Shown piece after piece: positions 1-7,864 of a DNA stretch of 64,000 bases; within the stretch, counting starts at the first letter, position 1; the number at the start of each line of letters is the position of its first letter. The position numbers and the translations under genes are program-made. The DNA is from SCN-70-22 sp046327755 (GTDB lineage: Bacteria > Gemmatimonadota > Gemmatimonadetes > Gemmatimonadales > Gemmatimonadaceae): contig JAXLXW010000001.1 in NCBI GenBank assembly GCA_046327755.1, positions 62,001-126,000 on the forward strand, given 5' to 3'. The notes under the pieces are model-generated. The model did no database searches, was not told the DNA's origin, and was given only the letters and a program-made list of their open reading frames with translations.

Positions 1-319
1 TCCCCGTGGCGATGATGAGGAAGTCGTAGGCGATCGACGCGCCGCTCACGAGTGTGACCCGGTTCTCGTCCGGGACGATGCGATCGATCTCGGCGAGGAC
101 GAGCCTTGCGGCTGGCGGAAGCACGGCCGACCGCGGCTTGACCAGCTCCTCGGGTGTGTAGTCGCCGAACGGCACGAAGAGCAGCCCGGGTTGATAGACG
201 TGCTGGTCGTCCTGGTCGACGACCGTCACCTCCCAGTCATCCAGCGGGAGGGCGTGGACCAACTTGGCCGCCATCGTCGTGCCCGCCGTGCCGCCGCCGA
301 GAATCAGGATCCGCTTCAT
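1..319 (-). CDS. NAD(P)/FAD-dependent oxidoreductase, sulfide:quinone oxidoreductase-like (3' end outside window)
   Basis: Only the first 106 codons are present; the gene runs off the left edge. Translation from the ATG at 319 opens with a Rossmann dinucleotide-binding motif (MKRILILGGGTAGT). A typical second strand with acidic end follows (EVTVVDQD), then the YQPGLLFVPFG stretch and finally YDFLIIATG. The QPGLL stretch is characteristic of sulfide:quinone oxidoreductases and related membrane-peripheral flavoproteins, which pass electrons from sulfide or NADH to quinone. The catalytic cysteines of SQR would lie beyond the window, so NADH dehydrogenase-like or other Sqr-family members remain possible. 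A sigma-54-type promoter (371-385) and a regulator-like palindrome (470-488) lie upstream, and the adjacent upstream gene encodes a sigma-54 activator. Confidence 0.75.
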   Translation of the reverse strand, partial: MKRILILGGGTAGTTMAAKLVHALPLDDWEVTVVDQDDQHVYQPGLLFVPFGDYTPEELVKPRSAVLPPAARLVLAEIDRIVPDENRVTLVSGASIAYDFLIIATG

Positions 320-370
320 CGCGCCGCTCCGGGTTCGTCGTGCTGTCAGTCGGTACGCGCGATTGGAAAG

Positions 371-385
371 GCATCATGCGCGCCA
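371..385 (-). promoter_or_regulatory. putative sigma-54 (-24/-12) promoter of the SQR-like gene
   Basis: On the minus strand the sequence TGGCGCGCATGATGC matches the sigma-54 consensus TGGCACG-N4-TTGC. The invariant GG and GC are separated by exactly 10 bases. The predicted start near 360 leaves a leader of about 40 nt before the SQR-like ATG at 319. The upstream gene encodes a sigma-54 activator, which makes the match more credible than it would be alone. Confidence 0.55.
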
Positions 386-469
386 CCGCGTGTGCAGTGG
401 CGAATCGCTTGGCGCACAATACGTTAGGCATCAGCGGGTGTCGGAGTCGGCGTGAGAATTGAAACGGGG

Positions 470-488
470 CGTTGCAACACGAGCAACG
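470..488. promoter_or_regulatory. putative upstream activator site for the sigma-54 regulator
   Basis: CGTTGC and GCAACG flank AACACGA as an inverted repeat. The 9-mer GCAACACGA inside it recurs at 2382-2390, at the 5' end of the regulator gene. The site is about 115 bp upstream of the predicted SQR-like transcription start, a normal distance for an enhancer bound by a sigma-54 activator. It could also be part of the terminator cluster next to it. Confidence 0.4.
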
Positions 489-513
489 CCGTGAAACGCG
501 GACGTTTCACGGC
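488..513 (-). terminator. hairpin downstream of the sigma-54 activator gene
   Basis: GCCGTGAAACG and CGTTTCACGGC form a perfect 11-bp stem with a CGGA loop, 41 bases past the stop of the activator gene. No clear U-tract follows on the minus strand, so termination is inferred from stem strength and position. Confidence 0.4.
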
Positions 514-553
514 GATTGGCCACGACGAGGCGGTGGGCGGTCGGGCGCGGCTC

Positions 554-2443
554 CTACAGCCGGAATTGCTTCATCTTCCGCCAGAGCGTGGTGCGGCTCA
601 TCCCCAGGGCGTGCGCTGCCTCGTCGCGCCGATAGTGCGCGCGTTCCAGCGCCCCCCGAATGCGCAGCAGTTCTTCCTGCTCTGCGGGTGTGCTCGCCAG
701 GCCGACGCCGCCCGGCGGAGTCGTGCGGCGCGGATTCCACGACTCGGCGCTGATTCGCGCGCGGGTCGCCCCACTCCCATCACACGCGTCGTCACGAATG
801 ACGCTGAGGGGCGCGTGGAGGCGCGTGACTTCGGGAGTGGTCGCGAACGAATCGCCGGAGATCCCGGGCGGCAGGTGCGCCACCTGAACCGTCTGCCCGT
901 CGCACAGCGCCGTGGCGTACTCGAGTGCGTTCTCCAACTCGCGCACGTTCCCCGGCCACTCCCACGAGACCAGCGCGTCGAGCGCTGCGGGAGAGAGTCG
1001 GAGCGCGCGACCGCGCCGCTGTCCAATGCGCTCGAGCAAGTGGGGGATAAGGAGCGTGAGGTCGTCGCGGCGCTCGCGCAGCGGCGGCACATGAATCGGG
1101 ACGACACGCAGCCGGTAGAACAGATCCTCGCGGAAACGGCCGGTCGCCACGGCAGCCATAAGGTCCACGTGCGTCGCGGCGATGACGCGCACATCAGCGG
1201 TCCGCGTGCGAGAGTCTCCAACGCGTTCGAAAGTGTGGTCCTGTAGCACTCGCAGGAGCTTGACCTGCAGTGCTGGCGGCATGTCACCGATCTCGTCGAG
1301 GAAGAGGGTGCCTCCATCGGCAGCTTCGAATCGCCCGGCGCGGTCGCGCACGGCGCCGGTGAATGCGCCGCGAACGTGGCCGAATAGCTCGCTCTCCAGC
1401 AACTCCGAGGGGAGCGCGGCACAGTTGACGGCGACGAAGGGGCCGCGACGCCCCGAGCGCACGTGGAGCGCGCGCGCCACCATCTCCTTCCCGGTGCCAC
1501 TCTCCCCGGTCACGAGGACCGTCGCGTCGTTGTCGTGCAGAAGGTCGATGAGCCGGAAGATCCGTTGCATCTGCGGCGAGCGCCCCACGATGCCCTCGAA
1601 GGCGGGGAGCGTGTCGGCCCGCCCCACGTCGGCGGCTGGGCGAATCATGATCGCCGTGCGTGCCCCCGAACTGCCACAGTGCGTGGTGGCGCTGATCGGG
1701 CCGAGCGAGATGGAGACGGGGACGGCGTGTCCCTCGCGTGCCACCAGTTCGGCCGCCAACCCCTCACGTCGTACGCCGGAATCCATGGCCTGGCGCAGCG
1801 GGTCGGTGTCGCCGTCCCCCGTCTCGCGCAGCAGCGACGCCAATGGTCGCCCGCGTAGCGCCTCCGGCGAAAGGCCGAGCATGGCGGCCAGCGCGGTCGA
1901 CGCCGACATCACGCGCTGCTCCACGTCCGCGATGATGTACCAGCGTCCCAGGCTCCCGAGGAGCGTCTCCACCTGTTCGCTGCCATCGCGGGCGGCAGGT
2001 CCACCCGCCAGCCGCAAGGTCTCGACAGCACCGGTGACGTGCCCCGACGCATCGCGCACGACCTCCCCCGCGCGCACGACCTCGATCTCCGCCCCGGTCG
2101 CCGTGTAGACGGTGAGCGGCGTCTCGTCGACGTGCCCATGCCGGAAGACGCCGCACCCCTTGAGGCACTCGCGGCAACGAATGAGCGAGATGCAGGGCTT
2201 CCCGAGCACATCAGCCGTCATGAAGCCGGTGATGCGCTCCATCTGCGGGCTGAGCGCGGTGATGTTGCGGTCGGCATCGACCTCGAACCAGCCGACCCCT
2301 GAGAGCCTGGCAATGACGTCGCTTGCGCGATCGGAGTCCGGCGTCGCCAGCGCCGGGCGCGGGTGCACGGCCTTGACCATGGCAACACGATGTTGCAACG
2401 AATCGTTGCGATGCAGCAGGGGTTCTGCCGACTCGACCGGCAC
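554..2443 (-). CDS. sigma-54-dependent transcriptional activator with PAS sensor and cysteine cluster
   Basis: About 629 residues. It has two PAS-like segments (roughly 40-135 and 145-260), an AAA+ activator domain (about 285-515) and a C-terminal Fis-type helix-turn-helix (GMSRTTLWRKMKQF). The AAA+ part carries Walker A GESGTGKE, the sigma-54-contacting GAFTGA loop, and the DEIGDM and GNVRELENA motifs, so it should remodel sigma-54 holoenzyme. There is no phosphoreceiver domain. The first PAS carries four clustered cysteines (C84, C90, C93, C97), suggesting redox, sulfur or metal sensing; this is inference. It is followed on the same strand by the SQR-like gene. The start is uncertain: GTG at 2443 is used, but ATG at 2380 would leave the palindromes at 2382-2409 outside the coding region. 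Confidence 0.88.
   Translation of the reverse strand: MPVESAEPLLHRNDSLQHRVAMVKAVHPRPALATPDSDRASDVIARLSGVGWFEVDADRNITALSPQMERITGFMTADVLGKPCISLIRCRECLKGCGVFRHGHVDETPLTVYTATGAEIEVVRAGEVVRDASGHVTGAVETLRLAGGPAARDGSEQVETLLGSLGRWYIIADVEQRVMSASTALAAMLGLSPEALRGRPLASLLRETGDGDTDPLRQAMDSGVRREGLAAELVAREGHAVPVSISLGPISATTHCGSSGARTAIMIRPAADVGRADTLPAFEGIVGRSPQMQRIFRLIDLLHDNDATVLVTGESGTGKEMVARALHVRSGRRGPFVAVNCAALPSELLESELFGHVRGAFTGAVRDRAGRFEAADGGTLFLDEIGDMPPALQVKLLRVLQDHTFERVGDSRTRTADVRVIAATHVDLMAAVATGRFREDLFYRLRVVPIHVPPLRERRDDLTLLIPHLLERIGQRRGRALRLSPAALDALVSWEWPGNVRELENALEYATALCDGQTVQVAHLPPGISGDSFATTPEVTRLHAPLSVIRDDACDGSGATRARISAESWNPRRTTPPGGVGLASTPAEQEELLRIRGALERAHYRRDEAAHALGMSRTTLWRKMKQFRL
2382..2409. promoter_or_regulatory. 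tandem palindromic operator, probable autoregulatory site
   Basis: Two perfect inverted repeats share two bases: GCAACA-CGA-TGTTGC (2382-2396) and GCAACG-AAT-CGTTGC (2395-2409). Each has 6-bp arms and a 3-bp spacer. The left copy shares the 9-mer GCAACACGA with the palindrome upstream of the SQR-like gene. The pair overlaps the annotated 5' end of the activator gene and immediately precedes its alternative ATG at 2380, a natural place for autoregulation. Confidence 0.45.
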
Positions 2444-2496
2444 GATTTCCGTATCGCGCCCACGGCGCCGACACCCGGCCCGGGATGGAACGGTTC

Positions 2497-2533
2497 AGGG
2501 GCCTCGCCGCGCCCTAACGCGGAGAGGCCCCTG
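2497..2533. terminator. long perfect hairpin, terminator- or attenuator-like
   Basis: CAGGGGCCTC pairs with GAGGCCCCTG, with an inner CCGCG/CGCGG stem and a CCCTAA loop. No U-run follows on either strand. It lies between the small minus-strand ORF and the activator gene, so it could attenuate transcription into that gene. The loop contains the CCTAAC word that is over-represented in this window. Confidence 0.4.
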
Positions 2534-2623
2534 TGTTACGTGACCGCTCGGCGCGGTGCGCCGGACAGCCAGTGCGGATGTGCTGCGGGTGCTGCGGAAG
2601 CTTTCGGTTCTGCGAGAACCCGC

Positions 2624-2668
2624 TTACCAGCCTCTGGCGATCCGCGCCGTTCTTGGGTCAGTAGACAA
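2624..2668 (-). CDS. possible 14-residue leader peptide with ideal Shine-Dalgarno
   Basis: The minus strand carries AGGAGGTGATCC, a full complement of the 16S rRNA 3' end, about 8 nt before a TTG codon. This opens MSTDPRTARIARGW and stops at TAA. The hairpin at 2606-2620 follows directly. Such a strong site in front of a very short frame is unusual, but the peptide has no recognisable pattern (no run of one amino acid), so it may be fortuitous. Confidence 0.25.
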   Translation of the reverse strand: MSTDPRTARIARGW

Positions 2669-2698
2669 TGGATCACCTCCTCGTGTGCAGGGTGGGCG

Positions 2699-2727
2699 TT
2701 GAGGGTGCGATGGTGCGGAGAAAATAC
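2699..2727 (+). promoter_or_regulatory. possible sigma-70-type promoter of the BNR gene
   Basis: TTGAGG is followed after 17 bases by AAATAC, in one of the few AT-rich patches of the spacer. It implies a leader of about 220 nt before the ATG at 2955. This is a pattern match only. Confidence 0.3.
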
Positions 2728-2954
2728 CGGGATGCGCGCCGCACGCAATACAGGCGCGAGGATAGCCCGACTGCTGAGCAGCAGGCACCCTGCCGCGCCG
2801 AGGACGTCATCGCCCGTCGCTGCGTCGCACTTTGACGAGGCGTACCACGGAGGATAGGATCGTGCCGACCGCAACCGGCGATCGCCGCGCGGCCGCCTCC
2901 GTCGCGTGTCCGCGGCGGCGCAGCACCCACCCACGCCTTCCCCCAGAGGTCGTG

Positions 2955-5900
2955 ATGACCGTTCGACCGTCCCTTCGAGCCTTCGCGGTCACCGCCGCGA
3001 GGCTCGGCATCGTCGCCAGCGCCGCGTTCGCCCCCGCGACGTTCGCCTCCGCGACGTTCGCCCTCCGCGCGGCACACGCACAGTCGCCAGCGAAGGGCAG
3101 TGCCGCCCCCGCCGCGGCCCCCGCCATTCCTGCCGAGTCGTACCGGCAGCTGCAATGGCGCACCGTCGGACCCGAGGGGAACCGCTTCACCTCGGCGGCC
3201 GGCATTCCAGGGGACCCGCTCACCTACTACGTGGGCGCGGCGTCCGGCGGCGTCTGGAAGACGACAGACGGCGGGACGAACTGGCAGCCACTCTTCGACG
3301 CGCAGCCGGTGCAGTCGATCGGTGCGCTCGCCGTGTCGCGCTCCGACCCCAACGTCGTCTGGGCGGGGACCGGCGAGGCGCACATCCGCTCGCACATCTC
3401 GGTCGGAATGGGAGTGTACCGCTCGACCGACGCCGGGCGCAGCTGGACCCTGATGGGACTGGAGAAGACGGGGCGCATCGGGCGCATCGTGATCCATCCG
3501 CAGGATCCCAACATCGTCGTGGTCTGCGCGCTGGGCCACGCCTACGGTCCGCAACCGGAGCGCGGGATCTACCGCACGACCGACGGCGGCGCGACGTGGA
3601 CGCTGGCGCTGCACGTGGACGACAACACGGGGTGCTCGGACCTGGCGATGGATCCGCGCAACCCGCGCATCCTGTACGCGGGGATGTGGCAGCTCGAGAT
3701 CCATACCTGGGGGCGCACGAGCGGCGGCCCGGGGAGCGGGCTCTTCACGTCGCGCGATGGCGGCGCCACGTGGACGCGCCTCACGGGGCACGGACTTCCC
3801 AAGGGGCCGGTGGGCAAGGTGGCCGTGGCCATCGCGCCGTCGAACACCGACCGCGTCTTCGCCCTCATCGAGACGGGCGACGGGCTCCCGTGGAACGGAC
3901 AACCGACGGAGAGCGGGCAGCTGTGGCGCTCCGACGACGGCGGCCAGAATTGGCAGCTCATCTCCCGCGACCGCAACGCGATGGGACGCGCGCACTACTA
4001 CTCGCGCATGGCGGTGAACCCCGACGACCAGGACGAGGCGTACTTCCTGACCGCGTCGTACGCGAAGACGGTAGACGGCGGGGCGACGCTGCGCACCGTG
4101 CAGGGGCGCGAGGCTCCCGGCGGCGATCACCACGACATCTGGATCGACCCGACGAACGGGAACCGGCAGATCGTCGCGCACGACCAGGGGCTCTCGATCA
4201 CGCAGAACCGCGGGAAGACGTGGTACCGCCAGCGCCTGCTCAACGCGCAGATGTACCACGTGACCGTCGACAACGAGATCCCGTACAACGTGTTAGGCAA
4301 CAAGCAGGACGAACCGTCGTATCGCGGGCCGTCCAACTCGCGGGTGATGGGGGGGCGCGGCCAGGGGATCTCGCGCGGGATGTGGCACTCCGTGGGGGGC
4401 GGCGAGAGCGGGTGGGCGACCCCGGACCCCACCGACTCCAAGATCGTCTGGTCGACCGCCTCCGGCTCGGGGATGGTCGGCGGCATCGTGGTGCGCTTCG
4501 AGGAGGACCGCCGGCAGTTCCGGAACGTCGAGGTGTGGCCGCAGCAGTCGAACGGCCCTGCCGATGGGGTGAAGTACCGCTTCGTCTGGGACTCGCCCTT
4601 CCAGATCTCGCCACACGACCACAACACGATCTACGTCGGCAGCCAGCACGTGCACCGCACCACCAACGGCGGGCAGAGCTGGGAGGTCATCTCCCCCGAC
4701 CTCACGCTCAACGATCGCACGCGGATGGGAAGCTCGGGCGGCCTCACGCCGGACAACATCGGTGTGGAGTACGCCGGCGTGGTCTACGGCATCGCCGAGT
4801 CGCCGAAGGAGAAGGGGGTGATCTGGGTGGGGACGAATGACGGGCTCGTGCAGCTGACGAGGGACAACGGGAAGAGCTGGACGAACGTCACGAAGAACAT
4901 CCCCAACCTCCCGCCGTGGGGGAGCGTGCGCTCGATCGCCCCATCGCGATTCGACGGCGGCACGGCCTACCTGTCCGTCGACTTCCACCAGGTCAACAAC
5001 CGCGACCCATTCATCTTCAAGACGACCGATTACGGCAAGACGTGGAGGTCGATCACGAACGGGATCGCGAAGTCGCCGCTGAGCTACGTGAAGGTGATCA
5101 CCGAAGACCCGGTGCGCCGCGGCATGCTGTACGCCGGGACGGAGAACGCGATCTACGTCTCGTTCGATGACGGCGAGAACTGGCAGCCATTGCAGAACGA
5201 CCTTCCGCACGCGCCGGTCTCGGGGATCGTCGTGCAGGAGCACTTCAGTGACCTCGTGATCTCGACGTACGGGCGCGGCTTCTGGATCATGGACGACATC
5301 ACCGCGCTGCGTCAGCTCACGACCGACGTCCTCGCCAAGCCGTCGCACCTGTTCACGCTGCGCCCGGCCTACCGGTTCCGCCCCATCACGGCGCCGTCGA
5401 CGACGTACGACGATCCGACGACCGGCGAGGACCCGGAGTACGGGGCGTCGATCAACTACTACCTCAAGGCACCGGTGGCCGGTGGCGTGAAGCTCACCGT
5501 CGCCGACGCGAGTGGGCAGGTGATCCGCACGCTCACGGGGACGAACGTGGCGGGGATCAACCGCGTGTACTGGGACCTGCGCCACGAGGCGTCGAAGGAA
5601 ACGCGCCTCTTCACCTCCCCGCTCTACGCGCCGCACATCATCGCCCCTCCCAACGGGCGCGTGGCTCCGGGCACCGGGCAACTCGCCATTCTCGCCGCGC
5701 CGGGGCGCTACACGGTCACGCTTGCGGCTGGCGGCTCCGAACAGCAGCAGTCGCTCGAGCTCCGCAAGGATCCCAACTCGGGCGGGACGGAAGGGGACAT
5801 CGAGGCGCAGGTGCGCGCCCTCGTGGCCATCCGCAAGGACATGAACGACGGTGCCGATGCCGTACAGCGCATCGAGGCGGTGCGCGTGCAGGTCGAGGCG

Positions 5901-6263
5901 ATCGCGAAGGTGGTGGACGACGCCGACGTGCGCCGCGCCGCCGATGCCCTCCTGCAGCAGTTCGTCGACCTCGAGCAGAACCTCGTGGATTTGCGGCTGA
6001 CGGGTGGCGGCCAGGACGGCGTCCGCTTCGGCTCCAAGCTCCTGGCCAAACTCAGCTACCTCGCCAACGGAATGTCCGGGAGCGACTACCGCCCCACCGA
6101 CCAGCACGTCGAGGTCCAGGGAATTCTCGACGCGGAGCTCAAGCAGCACCTTGGCAAGCTGGACGCGCTCATCGCCACCGAGCTCGCCACGTTCAACAAC
6201 CTCCTCAAGGCGCGCAACGTCCCGAACGTGATCGTCCGCCCCCGGGCGCCAATCAGCGACTGA
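2955..6263 (+). CDS. secreted BNR/Asp-box beta-propeller protein (sortilin/VPS10-like), paralogue 1
   Basis: About 1,102 residues. The start at 2955 is chosen because AGAGG lies just upstream and a signal peptide follows directly (cleavage near AHA-Q, residue 42). Residues about 50-750 carry at least nine Asp-box motifs of the form S/T-x-D-x-G-x-x-W (for example TTDGGTNW, STDAGRSW, TTDGGATW, SDDGGQNW, TTDYGKTW), which build BNR/sortilin-type propellers. A beta-rich domain follows, then an alpha-helical C-terminal segment of about 150 residues. Such proteins are extracytoplasmic; a binding or scaffold role is more likely than catalysis, since no glycosidase active site is evident. A paralogue of almost equal length is at 25948-29226. 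The upstream ATG at 2832 would bury the signal peptide and is rejected. Confidence 0.8.
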   Translation: MTVRPSLRAFAVTAARLGIVASAAFAPATFASATFALRAAHAQSPAKGSAAPAAAPAIPAESYRQLQWRTVGPEGNRFTSAAGIPGDPLTYYVGAASGGVWKTTDGGTNWQPLFDAQPVQSIGALAVSRSDPNVVWAGTGEAHIRSHISVGMGVYRSTDAGRSWTLMGLEKTGRIGRIVIHPQDPNIVVVCALGHAYGPQPERGIYRTTDGGATWTLALHVDDNTGCSDLAMDPRNPRILYAGMWQLEIHTWGRTSGGPGSGLFTSRDGGATWTRLTGHGLPKGPVGKVAVAIAPSNTDRVFALIETGDGLPWNGQPTESGQLWRSDDGGQNWQLISRDRNAMGRAHYYSRMAVNPDDQDEAYFLTASYAKTVDGGATLRTVQGREAPGGDHHDIWIDPTNGNRQIVAHDQGLSITQNRGKTWYRQRLLNAQMYHVTVDNEIPYNVLGNKQDEPSYRGPSNSRVMGGRGQGISRGMWHSVGGGESGWATPDPTDSKIVWSTASGSGMVGGIVVRFEEDRRQFRNVEVWPQQSNGPADGVKYRFVWDSPFQISPHDHNTIYVGSQHVHRTTNGGQSWEVISPDLTLNDRTRMGSSGGLTPDNIGVEYAGVVYGIAESPKEKGVIWVGTNDGLVQLTRDNGKSWTNVTKNIPNLPPWGSVRSIAPSRFDGGTAYLSVDFHQVNNRDPFIFKTTDYGKTWRSITNGIAKSPLSYVKVITEDPVRRGMLYAGTENAIYVSFDDGENWQPLQNDLPHAPVSGIVVQEHFSDLVISTYGRGFWIMDDITALRQLTTDVLAKPSHLFTLRPAYRFRPITAPSTTYDDPTTGEDPEYGASINYYLKAPVAGGVKLTVADASGQVIRTLTGTNVAGINRVYWDLRHEASKETRLFTSPLYAPHIIAPPNGRVAPGTGQLAILAAPGRYTVTLAAGGSEQQQSLELRKDPNSGGTEGDIEAQVRALVAIRKDMNDGADAVQRIEAVRVQVEAIAKVVDDADVRRAADALLQQFVDLEQNLVDLRLTGGGQDGVRFGSKLLAKLSYLANGMSGSDYRPTDQHVEVQGILDAELKQHLGKLDALIATELATFNNLLKARNVPNVIVRPRAPISD

Positions 6264-6325
6264 CGCGCGGGCATCGGACGGCTGCACAGGTCGCCACACA
6301 CGGCATTTCGCCGCTTCCAGCAGGC

Positions 6326-6366
6326 GCGGGCGTCTCCCCAAACGGGTAGGCGCCCGTCGTCTTTCT
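6326..6366 (+). terminator. intrinsic terminator after the BNR gene
   Basis: GGGCG and CGCCC enclose an inner CCCC/GGGT stem, followed by a T-rich stretch (TCTTTCTCCCC). It lies about 65 bases past the BNR stop codon and before the kinase start. Confidence 0.6.
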
Positions 6367-6425
6367 CCCCATTGGCGCGCGGTTGGGGGCGGTACAAGTT
6401 GCGGGCTCGCCCCTCGTCCAAGCGC

Positions 6426-7742
6426 ATGAGCACGCCCTCTCCGCACGGCGAAGTACCGGCCACCAGCAGTGACGTCGACCTCGTCGCGTTGCACTTGTCG
6501 CAACTGCGCCTGGGCCCTGACGGGAGCGCCTGGCACGCCTTCGCCGATGGTGCCGTCCGGGTCATCCAGGTGCTCGGCATCGGGCGACTGGGGATTTGGC
6601 TCTTCTCCGAGGATCGCATGGCGATCCGCTCGTACCTCGTCGTGCAGCCGTCCGGGGGCGAACGGTTCGCGGGAACCATACTGCGCCGACGCGACTTCCC
6701 TGCCTACTTCGCGGCACTCGAGGAGCATCCGGTCATTTGTGCCGACGATGCACGACAGTCGCCGCTCACGTCGGAGCTCACGGCCTCGTACCTCGAGCCG
6801 ATCGGGATCGGCGCAATGCTCGACGCCCCGATCTACCGCGAGGGGCGCACGGTGGGCGTCGCCTGCCACGAACACTTCGGGGGGCCCCGGCAGTGGAGCG
6901 AGGGCGAGCGACACATCGCGGCGCTCGTGGCCCAGACGTTCGCCCGACTCGTGGAAGAGGCCGAGCGACACGACGCCGAGTCGCGGATCGGCGCCGCGCA
7001 CGGGCAGCTGGAACGGCTCGAGCGGATGGCGGCGCTGGCACGGCTCGCCGCCGGCGTGGCGCACGACTTTCGCAACGTGCTCCACGGCATCAACATCGTC
7101 TCGGAGACGATTCGCGACGAGTGCGGCAGCAATGCCCTGGTCGCCGGCTACGCCACCGACATCCAGCGCTCGGTGCAGCGCGGCGAGGCGCTGGTACAGT
7201 CGCTGCTCGCCTTTGGTCAGGAGACCCCCGCGGCCCCCGTCGTCCTCGACGTCGGCGCGGCGCTGCGCTCCATGGAGCGATTGCTCACCCTGTCCGTCGG
7301 CTCGCGCATCACGCTCACGACGCGCATCGCCGAGCGCATCGGGCGCGTCTTCATCGATCCACGCGAGCTCGAACGCGTCCTCGTCAACCTGGTGCTCAAC
7401 GCGCGCGACGCGATGCCGACCGGTGGCACGCTCGACGTCTCGGTGCGCGGCACGGTGAACGGCGAGTTGGCTCGCCACGCGACGGAGGACACACCCGGCG
7501 CCAACGATGCCTCGTGGATCGTGATCGAACTCAAGGACTCGGGGGTCGGGATCGCGCCCGACGTGGTTCCGCGCCTGTTCGAGCCCTTCTTCACCACAAA
7601 GGGAGAGCGCGGCACCGGGCTCGGGCTCCCCATCGTCGATCAGCTCATCCGGAGCGCAGGAGGGCACGTCGCCGTCGAAAGTACGCCGGGCACGGGGGCC
7701 ACTTTCCGTCTCTATCTCCCGTGTATGGCTCCGCCGGCTTGA
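6426..7742 (+). CDS. cytoplasmic GAF-domain sensor histidine kinase (orphan)
   Basis: 438 residues with no membrane segment or signal peptide, so a soluble sensor. Residues about 35-175 resemble a GAF domain. The phosphoacceptor is H213 in VAHDFRN, and the ATPase part shows the N box NLVLNARDAM (321-330), G1 DSGVGI (371-376) and G2 GTGLGL. It should autophosphorylate and pass phosphate to a response regulator, but no receiver-domain gene lies nearby. The ATG at 6426 starts the protein just before the GAF region; the ATG at 6372 adds only a basic, shadow-like extension. Confidence 0.85.
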   Translation: MSTPSPHGEVPATSSDVDLVALHLSQLRLGPDGSAWHAFADGAVRVIQVLGIGRLGIWLFSEDRMAIRSYLVVQPSGGERFAGTILRRRDFPAYFAALEEHPVICADDARQSPLTSELTASYLEPIGIGAMLDAPIYREGRTVGVACHEHFGGPRQWSEGERHIAALVAQTFARLVEEAERHDAESRIGAAHGQLERLERMAALARLAAGVAHDFRNVLHGINIVSETIRDECGSNALVAGYATDIQRSVQRGEALVQSLLAFGQETPAAPVVLDVGAALRSMERLLTLSVGSRITLTTRIAERIGRVFIDPRELERVLVNLVLNARDAMPTGGTLDVSVRGTVNGELARHATEDTPGANDASWIVIELKDSGVGIAPDVVPRLFEPFFTTKGERGTGLGLPIVDQLIRSAGGHVAVESTPGTGATFRLYLPCMAPPA

Positions 7743-7749
7743 TGGCCAG

Positions 7750-7791
7750 CGCGCGGGGCGCGCGGGGCGCGCGGCGGTCGCGCCCCGCGCG
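7750..7791 (+). terminator. strong hairpin after the kinase gene
   Basis: CGCGCGGGGCGCG (7750-7762) is exactly complementary to CGCGCCCCGCGCG (7779-7791). It begins 7 bases after the kinase stop and is immediately followed by a TTGACA element, so it separates two transcription units. There is no U-tract. Confidence 0.5.
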
Positions 7792-7820
7792 TTGACACCA
7801 AGCGAGGGTTCGGCACGTTA
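7792..7820 (+). promoter_or_regulatory. possible promoter of the YvlD-like membrane protein gene
   Basis: A perfect -35 hexamer TTGACA (7792-7797) is followed after 17 bases by ACGTTA, a weak -10. A GTTAGG word overlaps the -10 region. The start codon is 45 bases further on. Confidence 0.35.
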
Positions 7821-7864
7821 GGTTGTAACGGGCGAGATGCGCCCGGTCCCACGCCAACGCCGGC

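Larger units (their letters stand above)
2444..2954. other. divergent intergenic region between the sigma-54 activator and the BNR gene
   Basis: This 511-base spacer has no convincing long gene. It holds a perfect long hairpin (2497-2533), a small hairpin GGTTCT-GCG-AGAACC (2606-2620), a possible 14-codon ORF behind an ideal ribosome-binding site on the minus strand (2624-2668), and a possible sigma-70 promoter for the BNR gene (2699-2727). Longer open frames here look like shadows of high-GC sequence. Confidence 0.5.

Noticed and set aside
2667..2683. GGATCACCTCCT, identical to the end of 16S rRNA
   Set aside because: No rRNA sequence adjoins it. It is either a strong Shine-Dalgarno on the other strand or chance, not a rRNA fragment.
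4293..7667. A 1,124-codon open frame on the minus strand opposite the BNR and kinase genes
   Set aside because: It is antisense to genes with strong domain signatures and has repetitive Arg/Asp/His composition. Long antisense frames are expected at this GC content.
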